The position numbers and the translations under genes were made by a program. The notes beneath the pieces are model-generated. The model saw nothing but the letters and a program-made list of their open reading frames with translations, ran no database searches and was not told the DNA's origin. From Ponticaulis profundi (GTDB taxonomy: Bacteria > Pseudomonadota > Alphaproteobacteria > Caulobacterales > Hyphomonadaceae): a stretch of DNA of 64,000 bases. Where the stretch lies: NCBI RefSeq assembly GCF_042659465.1, contig NZ_JBHSSW010000012.1:310001-374000 (forward strand), read 5' to 3'. Positions within the stretch are counted from its first letter, which is position 1. The number at the start of each line of letters is the position of its first letter. This document shows positions 16,824 through 26,040 of this stretch, piece after piece.

Positions 16824-18281
16824 ATGGCTGAGCCAGACAACGCCTCTCAGGATGAACCGATCGATGTCGAGTTCACATCTGCAGACACAGCAGAGACGGA
16901 GGTGCAGTCAAAGCAGAGCTCAGGGCCGGGATGGGTTGGCCTGATCGTGGTTGGTGTCTTCGCTGCACTTGCGGGCGGCGCCATCGGCGTCGTCGCTGGT
17001 GGAACGGGCGGGCGCTATGCGCAGGCAAGCGAAGTCGCACTCGATATCTCACAGCTTCAGGACACAGATCGTAGTCTGCAGGAACAGGTGACGCGCCTGA
17101 ATGATGATGTGCGCTCTGTGCAGACGCTCGCTGAGGCCGCGAATGATACGCTTGAGACGCGAGAGATCGAAACCGAAGAGAGCTTTGAGGCGATCTCGAC
17201 GGAACTCGCGCAAATTCGTCAGTCCTATCTGGCCCTGCTGGGAGATGCAGTGGCTCAGGAAGCCCCGGCGGAAGAAGGCGACGCTGAAAACGCGCCGCAA
17301 CCGGATGCCACTGATGATGCGGGTGAGACGCCGGAGCCAGCACCAGACGCGACACCGTCTGTGCCAATGCCGGGCATCACCCTCGCACAGGTGATAGAAC
17401 GTCTCGAAAGCGGAACGGGCGGCAATGGTGGTGCTCAGGCTGCGTCTCCAGAGCTCGTCCGCAATGTTGCGGCTCTGCAAACGCGCGCCGATCAGCTCGA
17501 ACAGGCAGACGCAAAGCTTCAGTCTGCTGTGCAGGCGCGTCAGGCTGCGATCAATGCCCTGGAAAAAGATGTCAAAGCGCTGGAGACTGCACTCAATCAG
17601 ACCAGACAGTCACAGAACCAGCTTCAGCAAGCTGCACAAAAAGACCGTCAGGCGTCCAATGAGAAAAACGAACAACTCACCGGCGACCTGAATGCGCTGC
17701 GCAAGATCGTCAATCAGCGGCTTTCCAATCTTGATGAAGCCAAGCTGAGCGCCAATGAGGAAGCGATGATCAAGCGCGCCGACCGGGTGCTGGCGCTGGC
17801 AGCTCTCGAAACCGCAGTGCGGGCAGGTGAGCCTTATGAAAAACAGCTGGAAGAACTGGCCCTGAAACTGCCTGCCAACTCGCGGGTCGCAGGTCTTCGC
17901 CGCCTTGAGGGCGAAGAAATCCCAACCACGATTGAGCTGAAAAATTCCCTGCAGACCCTGAAAGAAGATGTTCGCACGGCAGGCATGCCGGATGCGCCTT
18001 CCGGTCAGTGGGCATGGCTTGGAGATCTCCTGTCCAGCGTGGTGACCGTACGCGAAGAGGGCACGGCTCAGGGCGCAACGGCGTCCCAGCGTGTCGATAC
18101 CGCGCTCACATTGCTGGAGGCAGGCGACCTGCCGGGGGCGCTCAACGAAGTGAAACCAATTGATGGTCCGCAGGGTGAGGTGCTCGCCGACTGGATCGCT
18201 GCTGCCGAGCGCCGCGTTCAGGCCGATAGTCTGGTCGAGCGTCTGCGAACGGATGTGATGGACCTGGAGACCGCGCAATGA
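16824..18281 (+). CDS. Mitofilin/Mic60-like inner-membrane protein
   Basis: 485 residues. A charged cytoplasmic N-terminus (1-35), one membrane helix (about 37-59), long coiled-coil segments (about 75-140 and 215-320) separated by an acidic, Ala/Pro-rich linker, and a helical C-terminal domain (about 335-475). This layout and the position between hemD and hemY are those of alphaproteobacterial Mic60, the relative of the mitochondrial crista-junction protein, which shapes intracytoplasmic membranes and interacts with outer-membrane BamA in studied species. The family assignment relies on architecture and synteny, since sequence conservation is low. Confidence 0.8.
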   Translation: MAEPDNASQDEPIDVEFTSADTAETEVQSKQSSGPGWVGLIVVGVFAALAGGAIGVVAGGTGGRYAQASEVALDISQLQDTDRSLQEQVTRLNDDVRSVQTLAEAANDTLETREIETEESFEAISTELAQIRQSYLALLGDAVAQEAPAEEGDAENAPQPDATDDAGETPEPAPDATPSVPMPGITLAQVIERLESGTGGNGGAQAASPELVRNVAALQTRADQLEQADAKLQSAVQARQAAINALEKDVKALETALNQTRQSQNQLQQAAQKDRQASNEKNEQLTGDLNALRKIVNQRLSNLDEAKLSANEEAMIKRADRVLALAALETAVRAGEPYEKQLEELALKLPANSRVAGLRRLEGEEIPTTIELKNSLQTLKEDVRTAGMPDAPSGQWAWLGDLLSSVVTVREEGTAQGATASQRVDTALTLLEAGDLPGALNEVKPIDGPQGEVLADWIAAAERRVQADSLVERLRTDVMDLETAQ

Positions 18282-19738
18282 TCCGTCTTGTCATTATTGG
18301 CCTTGTCCTCGTCGCGATCGTTCTGGGCGCGCTTTGGCTGAATGATGTGCCATGGCGCGTGGTTCTGGAACGCGAGAACCAGCCTGATTATGCGTTCAGC
18401 ATGACGGGCGCTGCAGCTATCATGGCGCTTCTGGGCGCGGTGATTGCACTCCTGTGGAGCCTGTTCATCGGCGCTCTGCGTCTTCCGGGGCGTTTTTCAC
18501 GCATGCGCAAGCGGTCACGCACCCGCAAGGGAAATGACGCGCTGGCGTCAGGCTTGCTCGCGGTTGAAGGTGGCAATCTGAAAGACGCGAAAAAGCTGTC
18601 TCAGAAAGCACTCTCAGACGCCGAAGATGAACGCCTCGCTTTGCTGCTTGATGCCCGGACGGCTGAACAGGAAGCGGACTGGACGAGAGCAGAACGCGCT
18701 TATGCCGAACTTGCCCGCAAACCGGGCGCGCATCTGGCTGGCCTGAAAGGTCTGACCGGCGCTGCTGTGAAGCGCGGTGATTATTCCATGGCGATCGAAC
18801 GGGCCAAGGAAGCGCTGACCATGAAGGGGGAAACCGGTGACTGGCCCTTCAAGTCATTGTTTGAAATCTATGTCGCGCGCTTTGAATGGGCCGATGCCCG
18901 CAAAGTGCTCAACACCGGCGAATCCAAAGGCCATATAGATGCGGCAGCGGCGCGCCGCCGTCGCGGTGTGCTGCTTGTGGCGGAAGCACATGACATCATG
19001 TCAGCCGACCCGGAAGGTGCTGAACGACTGCTGGGCGATGCGCTGCGTCTGACGCCGGGGCTGCCGGCAGCGGCTTTCCATCTGGCGCGGCTTCAGCTGG
19101 CGCGTGACGAAACCAAAGCTGCCAGCTCGACGCTCGAGACCGCATGGCGCGCGAGACCGCATCCGGCCATTGCCATCATCGCAGAGCGTGTGGATGAGGC
19201 CTCCGGTAAGCCCGCAGCGCGCAAAACCATGCATCTTCTGGCCAATGCGAACAAAACGCATCGTGAGACAGCCCTTCTGAAGGCCGATCTTGCCATTACA
19301 GACGGTGACTGGGACGGCGCAGAAAAGGCGCTTGCGCCACTGCTTCAGGGCACGCAGCCAACTTCTCGCGTCTGCCGCCTGATGGAGATGATCCATCGTG
19401 CACGCGACGAAGACAAAGCGGCGCGTGACTGGGGACAGAAAGCTGCGAACGCACCGCGCGAACCGGAATGGAGCGATATCGAAACCGATGGCTCGGCCTT
19501 TGACTACGCCAAAGAAGACTGGGCGCGGCTCGTTTATGTCTATGGTGATGGAGCGCAGCTCATTCACCCGCGCCACGAAACCTATCGCGCAGAGCTGGAT
19601 GTCGTGCGAAACCGAGCCCTGGCCGCGCCAACCGCGCAGGATCTGGAGCCGAAGAAGCCGCAGATCGCATCAAAGAAAACAGCAGTCGATGAGCCGACGG
19701 CAACGCCGCCACCCGTCGACTATGTGAAGGATCGCTAG
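18278..19738 (+). CDS. hemY: HemY-like TPR membrane protein
   Basis: 486 residues. Two N-terminal membrane segments (about 1-22 and 43-66) flank a loop containing NDVPWRVVLE, and a long helical-repeat region (TPR-like) follows, including RAYAELARKPGAHLAGLKGL. This is the HemY N-terminal domain architecture; despite the name it is not protoporphyrinogen oxidase. Its ATG overlaps the Mic60-like stop by four bases, indicating translational coupling. The stop codon overlaps the convergent thioesterase stop at CTAG. Confidence 0.88.
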   Translation: MIRLVIIGLVLVAIVLGALWLNDVPWRVVLERENQPDYAFSMTGAAAIMALLGAVIALLWSLFIGALRLPGRFSRMRKRSRTRKGNDALASGLLAVEGGNLKDAKKLSQKALSDAEDERLALLLDARTAEQEADWTRAERAYAELARKPGAHLAGLKGLTGAAVKRGDYSMAIERAKEALTMKGETGDWPFKSLFEIYVARFEWADARKVLNTGESKGHIDAAAARRRRGVLLVAEAHDIMSADPEGAERLLGDALRLTPGLPAAAFHLARLQLARDETKAASSTLETAWRARPHPAIAIIAERVDEASGKPAARKTMHLLANANKTHRETALLKADLAITDGDWDGAEKALAPLLQGTQPTSRVCRLMEMIHRARDEDKAARDWGQKAANAPREPEWSDIETDGSAFDYAKEDWARLVYVYGDGAQLIHPRHETYRAELDVVRNRALAAPTAQDLEPKKPQIASKKTAVDEPTATPPPVDYVKDR

Positions 19739-20175
19739 GCTGTCTCGGTGGTTTTGATGCTTTGCCGTGCCAGCATGCTGCGCATCTCGTCCGGGATTGG
19801 GCAGGCTTTGCCATCCCGCGTGCAGACGAGAACGGTTTTGCACATGCCGAGGAGTTCGCCATTCTGGAAAAGTCCCTGACCCATCAGAAAGGATGAGGAA
19901 TTGATCTGCGCAATGCCGGTGCCCATCTCGATCGCGCCGGGCCAGAAGCCTTCACCCAGATACTGAAAGGTCAGTTCGGCCACCAGAATGCGCGTGTCTC
20001 TCTGCTGCTTGTCAAAGGCCTGCATATAGAAATTGGCGCGCGCCTCTTCATAGAACTGGCCGAGCCGGATGGCGTTCAGATGCCCATATCCGTCCATATC
20101 GCTAACGCGCGTCGTGATGGTGGTATGGATGGGATAGGCAGAGAGGTGTGTTCCGGGAGAAGCAGGAATACGCAT
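19735..20175 (-). CDS. Hot-dog fold acyl-CoA thioesterase
   Basis: 146 residues. RVSDMDGYGHLNAIRLGQFYEEAR (in residues 23-46) is the 4HBT/YbgC-type signature, with Asp28 as the likely catalytic residue next to GHLN. It should hydrolyse acyl- or aryl-CoA esters in the cytosol; the substrate is unknown. Its stop overlaps the hemY stop. GGGG lies upstream of the chosen ATG. Confidence 0.85.
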   Translation of the reverse strand: MRIPASPGTHLSAYPIHTTITTRVSDMDGYGHLNAIRLGQFYEEARANFYMQAFDKQQRDTRILVAELTFQYLGEGFWPGAIEMGTGIAQINSSSFLMGQGLFQNGELLGMCKTVLVCTRDGKACPIPDEMRSMLARQSIKTTETA

Positions 20176-20245
20176 GAATCAAGGCCCCTGAAAATAAGAT
20201 CAGCTTCCTTGAACCCGGCTTGACGCTAGGGCTGTCAAATTCTGG

Positions 20246-20728
20246 CTAGGTGCGTTTTTCCGGATCGAAGGCATCTGGGCGGTAGGTGAAGATATTCAGC
20301 TGGAAACCGCGGGCAATCCGGGCGGCACGCTCAATGAAGTAGTCTTCGGCCGCTTTGCTGGGCGCGGTGTCCTGAAGCGTCTTGTAGAATAGCTCAAGCC
20401 AGGTGGCGAAATGCTCTGGCGTCAGGCCTTTCAGGGCCATGTGCTTTGGCATGGGCCGGCCTTCATACGTGTTGAGGCCCAGCGCCATCGATCCCCAGAA
20501 GCTTTTCATTGTGGCAAGGTGTTGGTCCCAATGGCCATCCACGACCTCGTCGAATATCGGGCCGAGCAGCTCATTTTGCTGCACCCGTTCGTAGAACGTG
20601 TCCACAAGCGTGGAGATATAGGCCTCATCCACGCCCATCGCGTCGGCCTGAGCGCGAATATCGGCTTGTTTCTGTTCGGCGCTCCGCAGGCGTTTTTCCG
20701 GGGCAGGTGCGCTTTGGTCATGTGGCAT
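20246..20728 (-). CDS. Group III truncated hemoglobin
   Basis: 160 residues from ATG 20728. Core features are LVDTFYERVQQNELLGPIF, HLATMKSFWGSMALG and GRPMPKHMAL, followed by HFATWLELFYKTL, which fits the group III (trHbP) subclass with Trp in the G helix and a heme-binding His. These proteins bind oxygen, NO or peroxide ligands; a role in micro-oxic or nitrosative conditions is inferred. A second in-frame ATG at 20740 is directly abutted by GGGAAGG, so either start is possible. A 33-residue charged extension precedes the globin core. Confidence 0.82.
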   Translation of the reverse strand: MPHDQSAPAPEKRLRSAEQKQADIRAQADAMGVDEAYISTLVDTFYERVQQNELLGPIFDEVVDGHWDQHLATMKSFWGSMALGLNTYEGRPMPKHMALKGLTPEHFATWLELFYKTLQDTAPSKAAEDYFIERAARIARGFQLNIFTYRPDAFDPEKRT

Positions 20729-20865
20729 GGCAGATATCATCCTTCCCTTGCCAGATAGGGCAGAGCTCGACCGATTGCAAAGCGCGCTTTGCCACACGGG
20801 CGGAAAGCAGGCTGCGCCAAATTGGTCGCATTGCTTTTCTGATTGAAAGCCGGAAAAAGCCCGCC

Positions 20866-22527
20866 ATGAAACGTTCAGAACTCCTCATGCCAGCAGGCAA
20901 TCTCGAAAAGCTGAAAGTCGCCGTCCTTTATGGAGCGGATGCGATCTATATGGGCACGCCGGATATGTCCCTGCGGACCAAGGCGGAATTCACGCTGGAA
21001 CAGGTTGTGGAAGGCATTGCCTTTGCCCATGCCCATGGCAAGCGGGTGTATCTGACGCTGAACCTTTTCTCGCATAACAAGGATGTGCCCAAGCTCGCAG
21101 AATATGCGGAAACCATCCGGGAAATTTCGCCCGATGGTCTGATCATTGCCGATCCGGGGGTGTTTCAGTTCATGAAAGAGGCTGTGCCGCACATTCCGCT
21201 GCATATCTCAACACAATCCAATGTGTGTTCCTGGCTGACAGTGAAATTCTGGGAGCAACAGGGCGCCGAGCTGTGCGTTCTGGCGCGTGAAGTCTCTTTC
21301 AATGAGCTGGTCGAGATCCGCGAAAAATGCCCGGATATCAAGCTTGAAGCCTTTATTCATGGCGCGATGTGCATGACGTATTCGGGGCGGTGCCTCCTGT
21401 CGAACTTCATGTCGGAGCGCGGCGCCAACCAGGGCAATTGCGCCAATTCCTGCCGCTGGCACTATAAGGTGCATGTCCGCCTGAAGGACGGCAAAGTGCA
21501 TGAGCTGCCGATAACGGATGAGAACAAGGAATTGTTCGAGTTTCTGCTCGAGGAGGATTGCCGTCCGGGTGAGCTGATGCCGATCGAGGAAGATGACCGC
21601 GGGTCCTATATTCTGAACTCCAAGGATATGTGCATGATGCCGGTGCTGGACGACTATCTGCGTCTTGGCGTGGACAGTCTGAAGGTAGAAGGGCGCAATA
21701 AGAGCCTTTATTACGTGGCGCTTGTTGCGCGGACTTATCGTGCGGCGATTGATGCCTGGTATGCGGACCCGGAAAGCTGGAACCCGAAACCCTATCTGGA
21801 TGAACTGCGAAACGTGTCCAATCGCGGGTTCACGATGGCCTTTCATCATGGTCGCCTCACCAATTATGCCCACAATTACGAAGACACCCAGTCGATTGGT
21901 GAGTGGGAGTTTGCGGGCATGATTACCGAGGTGTGTGATGATGCATTTGTCATGCAGGTGAAGAACCGCATTCTGGCAGGCGATGTTCTGGAATTTCTGC
22001 CGCCGGATGCAGGCGCAGAAACCAGCCTGCTGCGGATCTATGAGTTTGAGGATGCGGCCACGGGTGCCATCACGGAGAAGGTTTCGGGCGGCCCGCAGAC
22101 GCAAATCCGTATCCCCTTCAGCCTGTTCGATCAGGAAGATATCGTCTCTCTGAAAGCGCGCATTCCGGTTCATACCATCGTGCGCAAGGAAACCCCGCTC
22201 ACGCAGAAGCAATGGGATCGCATCCGTCTCGACAAGACCGGCATGAAGATCGAAATGGAAGGCCGGGTTGATGCAGACGCCGTGGACCGGCTTTACGCAC
22301 GCCAACGCGGCGCGCTAATCGAATCGCGCGCCGCAGATACCAAGGAGACGCGATTCAAAACGGCCCGGCTTGGCATTGAAGGCTGCTGTGGTCGGGGCTG
22401 CAATGGATGCATGATCTTCTGGAATGACCCGGAATTTGAAAAAGCCCGGACACTGCTCGCGCGGAAAAAACAGGGTGAGATGTTCGAACGCGACGCCCGG
22501 AAGATGGCGCTGGAAGACGAGTCGTAA
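20866..22527 (+). CDS. U32 family peptidase-like protein (TrhP/YegQ-like)
   Basis: 553 residues. LLMPAGNLEKLKVAVLYGADAIY (split at residues 6-28) and the core GAMCMTYSGRC followed by GNCANSCRW are U32 hallmarks; four Cys in that core bind a 4Fe-4S cluster in relatives such as TrhP, which acts in hydroxylation of tRNA uridine-34. The protein is about 100 residues longer than YegQ and ends with an extra Cys-rich motif, GCCGRGCNGC (about 505-514). The start at 20866 matches the conserved N-terminus; the open frame continuing upstream to 20509 overlaps the globin gene and is not credible. Confidence 0.88.
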   Translation: MKRSELLMPAGNLEKLKVAVLYGADAIYMGTPDMSLRTKAEFTLEQVVEGIAFAHAHGKRVYLTLNLFSHNKDVPKLAEYAETIREISPDGLIIADPGVFQFMKEAVPHIPLHISTQSNVCSWLTVKFWEQQGAELCVLAREVSFNELVEIREKCPDIKLEAFIHGAMCMTYSGRCLLSNFMSERGANQGNCANSCRWHYKVHVRLKDGKVHELPITDENKELFEFLLEEDCRPGELMPIEEDDRGSYILNSKDMCMMPVLDDYLRLGVDSLKVEGRNKSLYYVALVARTYRAAIDAWYADPESWNPKPYLDELRNVSNRGFTMAFHHGRLTNYAHNYEDTQSIGEWEFAGMITEVCDDAFVMQVKNRILAGDVLEFLPPDAGAETSLLRIYEFEDAATGAITEKVSGGPQTQIRIPFSLFDQEDIVSLKARIPVHTIVRKETPLTQKQWDRIRLDKTGMKIEMEGRVDADAVDRLYARQRGALIESRAADTKETRFKTARLGIEGCCGRGCNGCMIFWNDPEFEKARTLLARKKQGEMFERDARKMALEDES

Positions 22528-23097
22528 TCAGGAATCCTGAATGTATCGCACACCCATACGTGGAGCGAGCCAGCCTTTCAGGCCCTGCCAATCGCGGCGG
22601 ATCGTTCGCACATGAACATTCAGCATTTGCGCTGTTTCATCTTCTGTCATGCCAGCAAAGAACCGGGCATCCAACACGCGTAACCAGCGTGGATGCGTGT
22701 CGTGAAGCTCGCGGATGAGCTGAGCGATCTGCAGGATTTCTTCAGGGGTTTCCGAAAACTCTGGGAGCACTGTTTCGATATCGTCCAGATTTTCGACCGG
22801 CTCACCACCTCCGCGTTTCTGAGCGTACTTCCTTCGTGCATAATCGATGATGACCTGCCGGATTGCCAGTGCGGCCACACTCATGAAATGCGCTTCTGAT
22901 AGTTTGTCCTGACTGGCTGAGACTTTCAGAAAGGCATTGTGAAGAATCTCGACCGTTTCGAACGTGTCAGCCACCCCTCGTTTGCGCCGATTGGCGCAGG
23001 CAATGGCCTTCAGATCCTCGTAGAATTTTTCGAAGAGTTCGGAGGCAAGCGCCAGATCCTCGGCTTCGAAAGGGGTGTTTGGCGGATCAGTCTGCAT
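22528..23097 (-). CDS. ECF-type RNA polymerase sigma factor
   Basis: 189 residues. Region 2 covers about 18-95 (LFEKFYEDLKAIACANRRKR, then ILHNAFLKV and AIRQVIIDYARRKYAQKRGGG), region 4 covers about 125-180 (RWLRVLDARFFAGMTEDETA, then NVHVRTIRRDW). This resembles the ECF families that lack an anti-sigma gene and are paired with Ser/Thr kinases. Region 2.2 lacks the usual acidic DAED-type run and has Thr residues (DTFETVE) there. It diverges from a kinase gene at 23313. The U32 gene stop directly abuts its stop. The start at 23097 lacks a clear ribosome-binding site. Confidence 0.86.
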   Translation of the reverse strand: MQTDPPNTPFEAEDLALASELFEKFYEDLKAIACANRRKRGVADTFETVEILHNAFLKVSASQDKLSEAHFMSVAALAIRQVIIDYARRKYAQKRGGGEPVENLDDIETVLPEFSETPEEILQIAQLIRELHDTHPRWLRVLDARFFAGMTEDETAQMLNVHVRTIRRDWQGLKGWLAPRMGVRYIQDS

Positions 23098-23312
23098 GCG
23101 AAGGCTCGGCGGATAGTGGCGTATCGGAATACTGAGTCTGCACAATGGATAGCACAAGCCGGCGCTCATGGCGTAGGCACTCACGCAGCAAATTCTGTTT
23201 GAATTCACCCTGATGGGTGAGCTCGCTTGGGTATATCCTCATAAGCCGGTTGAAACCAATTGGTATTCTCTGCTTCACTCGGCGGGGTTGTAAAGCGTGG
23301 GGCGGGATCAGA

Positions 23313-25676
23313 ATGACAGGCAAGATAGATTGGGCGCGGGTCGACAGCGAACTGACCCATATGCACACGCTGGATGCCGATGAGGCCCGTCAGCGACTGG
23401 ACACACTCCGTCAGACCGATCCGGACATGACAGAGGTCATCCAGCATTTTGCCGGGCGTGATCGTCATATGGCATCTTTCCTGCGAACGTCTGCACCGGA
23501 TGGGCCGCTGGTGGAGAACACACTCCCGGCAGGAACAAGATGTGGCGTCTGGGAACTTGAGCACGTGCTGGGTCATGGCGGCATGGGAGCTGTCTACAAG
23601 GCAAAACGCGCCGATGGGCTTTATGATCAGTCAGCTGCGGTCAAGGTTGTCCGGATAGCCTCTCCCAATCAGCGAGACCGTTTTGATCTGGAGCGTCAGC
23701 GCCTTGCCAGGCTGGAGCATCCGGGGATTGCGCGCATCATTGATGGCGGCGTTGAGGGCGAGGATCTGGCCTATCTCGCCATGGAATACATTGATGGAGC
23801 GCCAATTGACCACTGGCTACGCGACGAAAGAGCCGATCAGAAGCAGGTGGTGGCGCTATTTCTGCGCGTGGCGGAGGTGGTCTCCTATGTGCATGCGCGC
23901 CTTGTTCTGCACCGTGACCTGAAACCTGCCAATATTCTCGTTTCTCGTGAGGGTGAGGTGAAGCTGATTGACTTCGGCATTGGCAGCGAGCTGAGCGAAG
24001 CGGGGGCCTCGACTGTGCCGACGGCGGTGACCCTTGCCTTTGCCGCGCCTGAGCAGCTGAATGAACGCCTGAACAGCGTTGCCTCAGATATTTTCGCGCT
24101 TGGTGTGACGCTGTACACATTGCTGAGCGGTGCGCTTCCCGCGCGCCAGACAAGCGGTGCCATTCAGATTGATCACACGTCTGTGGGCAGTGCAGAGCTT
24201 GCTGCCATCATCGAAAAGGCAACCCGGGCAGATCCTGAGGCGCGCTATCAGGCCGTCGAAGGCTTGGTTGACGATCTGAAACATTATCTGAGCGGATATC
24301 CGGTTCAGACCTATTCCAATGCGCCAGCCTATCGGACCGGCAAATTCATTTCGCGCTATCCGATTTCAACAGCGCTCGCTGCAGGGCTCATCATCGCGCT
24401 CATCGGGGGGCTCGGCTTTAGTCTGTATTCGGCTGATCAGACCCAAAAAGCACTCGTCCAGGCGGAAAATGCGCTCGAGCGTGAGCGCATGGCAACCATG
24501 TCGGAAGCAGCATTTTCAGAGACTCTGCAGGGCTTGTTCGAAAGCGGACTGGCGACGGACGAGCTGACCGAGGTGATGCTTGCACGCGCCGAAGAGGCGC
24601 ATCAGCTGAGTGAGGCGTCGGCTGACAATGCCGCTCAGATCGTCTTTGCGATCGGGCGCAGCTTTGTGTTTCGGGGCGACTATGCGGATGCGATCAAGGT
24701 GCTCGAGCCCTGGCTTGATGCCGGATATGGCCCTGAACATTTGAAATGGCAGGGGCGGGTCGACCTTGCTTTTGCCTATCAGCGCATGCTCGAATGGGAC
24801 ACGGCGCTCCCGATCTTTCGTGAGGCACGGGATTATTTCGCCAGCCTTTCCGACATTCCAACTTATGAAACGGTTCTGATTGCCAATCAGATTGCGGCGA
24901 ATACGCTCGAAGACGAAGACAATCAGGAGGTCATTCGTCAGGCAGAACGCGCGCTGAAACTCGATCCGACCGACAATGAGCGTCTTTATTACTACTCGGC
25001 GCTGCTTTCGACCTTCCGTCGAATTGGCGACCATGACCGCGCTTACGAAATCGCTCTGGAAGCGCTCGAACTGCTTGAAAGCCGCCCATTGCTCGACCGG
25101 CACCGCGGCATGGATATTCGCTTTTTCGGTGCGGATCTCGCCGTCTATGTGATGGGTGATGCAGCGCGTGCGCGCGACATCATGGTGCCGATCATTGAAA
25201 GGCCAGATCTCGATGCGTTCCCGGCAGCGATAGCGCATAGCTTGCTTGGTACGGCGCTCGGCGAACTCGGCCAGTATGACGAGGCCATGGGGCATTACGC
25301 TCAGGCGCTCGACCATGCAGAAAAGGCTGCGGGGAAGGCGTCGGGGCTTTATTCAACGACAATTGCAGATCAGGTCGAACTGGAACTTCTGAACGGCGAT
25401 ATTGAAGCTGCCGGTCAGAGACTGGAAGCGTTCGAGGACGCTGAGATTGAGGGGGAGCGTCAATTGCCATGGCGCTACTGGCTGGCGAAGGCTCATCTTG
25501 TCTTTGCTTCGGGGGACCCTGAAGCTGCGCTGGATATGCTCGCCTCAAAAGGCATTACGCCGGAAACGGCCGTTCAGTCCTATCGGAAGTTTCGTGTGGA
25601 CCGCCTGCGAGAGGAAGGCCTGAACGTCGATTCCCTTCCAGAGCGTGTCGCCGCATTGGAAAACAAGAGCGACTAA
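23313..25676 (+). CDS. Membrane-anchored Ser/Thr protein kinase with TPR-like C-terminal region
   Basis: 787 residues. An N-terminal helical stretch (1-75) precedes a complete Hanks-type kinase: Gly loop LGHGGMGAVY (86-95), Lys111, HRDLKPANIL (200-209), DFG (220-222), and APE (245-247). A membrane helix spans about 353-373, followed by a short coiled coil and a roughly 400-residue helical-repeat region with TPR-like units (for example GRSFVFRGDYADAIKVL and GELGQYDEAMGHYAQALDHA). All catalytic residues are present, so it should be active. The divergent ECF sigma gene is the obvious substrate candidate. An upstream in-frame start at 23217 is not preferred. Confidence 0.93.
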   Translation: MTGKIDWARVDSELTHMHTLDADEARQRLDTLRQTDPDMTEVIQHFAGRDRHMASFLRTSAPDGPLVENTLPAGTRCGVWELEHVLGHGGMGAVYKAKRADGLYDQSAAVKVVRIASPNQRDRFDLERQRLARLEHPGIARIIDGGVEGEDLAYLAMEYIDGAPIDHWLRDERADQKQVVALFLRVAEVVSYVHARLVLHRDLKPANILVSREGEVKLIDFGIGSELSEAGASTVPTAVTLAFAAPEQLNERLNSVASDIFALGVTLYTLLSGALPARQTSGAIQIDHTSVGSAELAAIIEKATRADPEARYQAVEGLVDDLKHYLSGYPVQTYSNAPAYRTGKFISRYPISTALAAGLIIALIGGLGFSLYSADQTQKALVQAENALERERMATMSEAAFSETLQGLFESGLATDELTEVMLARAEEAHQLSEASADNAAQIVFAIGRSFVFRGDYADAIKVLEPWLDAGYGPEHLKWQGRVDLAFAYQRMLEWDTALPIFREARDYFASLSDIPTYETVLIANQIAANTLEDEDNQEVIRQAERALKLDPTDNERLYYYSALLSTFRRIGDHDRAYEIALEALELLESRPLLDRHRGMDIRFFGADLAVYVMGDAARARDIMVPIIERPDLDAFPAAIAHSLLGTALGELGQYDEAMGHYAQALDHAEKAAGKASGLYSTTIADQVELELLNGDIEAAGQRLEAFEDAEIEGERQLPWRYWLAKAHLVFASGDPEAALDMLASKGITPETAVQSYRKFRVDRLREEGLNVDSLPERVAALENKSD

Positions 25677-25719
25677 TGGCTCGCGACAGTGGCTTTTGAT
25701 GGCGCAGTTTGGTGAAAAA

Positions 25720-25795
25720 TGGTGCCGCTTAGGTGACTTGAACACCTGACCCCCGCATTACGAATGCGATGCTCTACCAGCTGAGCTAAAGCGGC
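25720..25795 (-). tRNA. tRNA-Thr (anticodon CGU)
   Basis: Reading the minus strand gives a full cloverleaf: acceptor GCCGCTT/AAGCGGC, D stem GCTC/GAGC, anticodon stem TCGCA/TGCGG with loop TTCGTAA (anticodon CGT), T arm AGGTG-TTCAAGT-CACCT, discriminator A and an encoded CCA (25720-25722). It reads ACG codons. It lies alone, 44 nt beyond the kinase gene. Confidence 0.96.
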
Positions 25796-26040
25796 ACACT
25801 GAGGCGCGGCATATACCGGACCTTGAGGCATTTTTAAAGCCCCTAATGACATTTCAAAGCCAAGAATTCGTAAAATTCGCTCAGGCGCGGGATGAGGCCG
25901 GGCCCGGCTGGACGGGCTTGCACAGCTCTTAACGCGGTCACGTCAATTTGTACGGCCATTCTCACCGGATTTCAGCTCTTTTGCGGCATTTTGCCCTCAG
26001 ATCGCGATTTCGAGGGTTAAGAGGGGAGGGGCGAGACATC

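Noticed and set aside
20509..20865. Upstream extension of the U32 frame
   Set aside because: It overlaps the globin gene on the opposite strand and adds 119 residues with no similarity to the family; ATG 20866 fits the conserved N-terminus.
21208..22305. 365-codon minus-strand frame opposite the U32 gene
   Set aside because: Shadow frame of the conserved U32 protein; no motif is recognisable in its translation.
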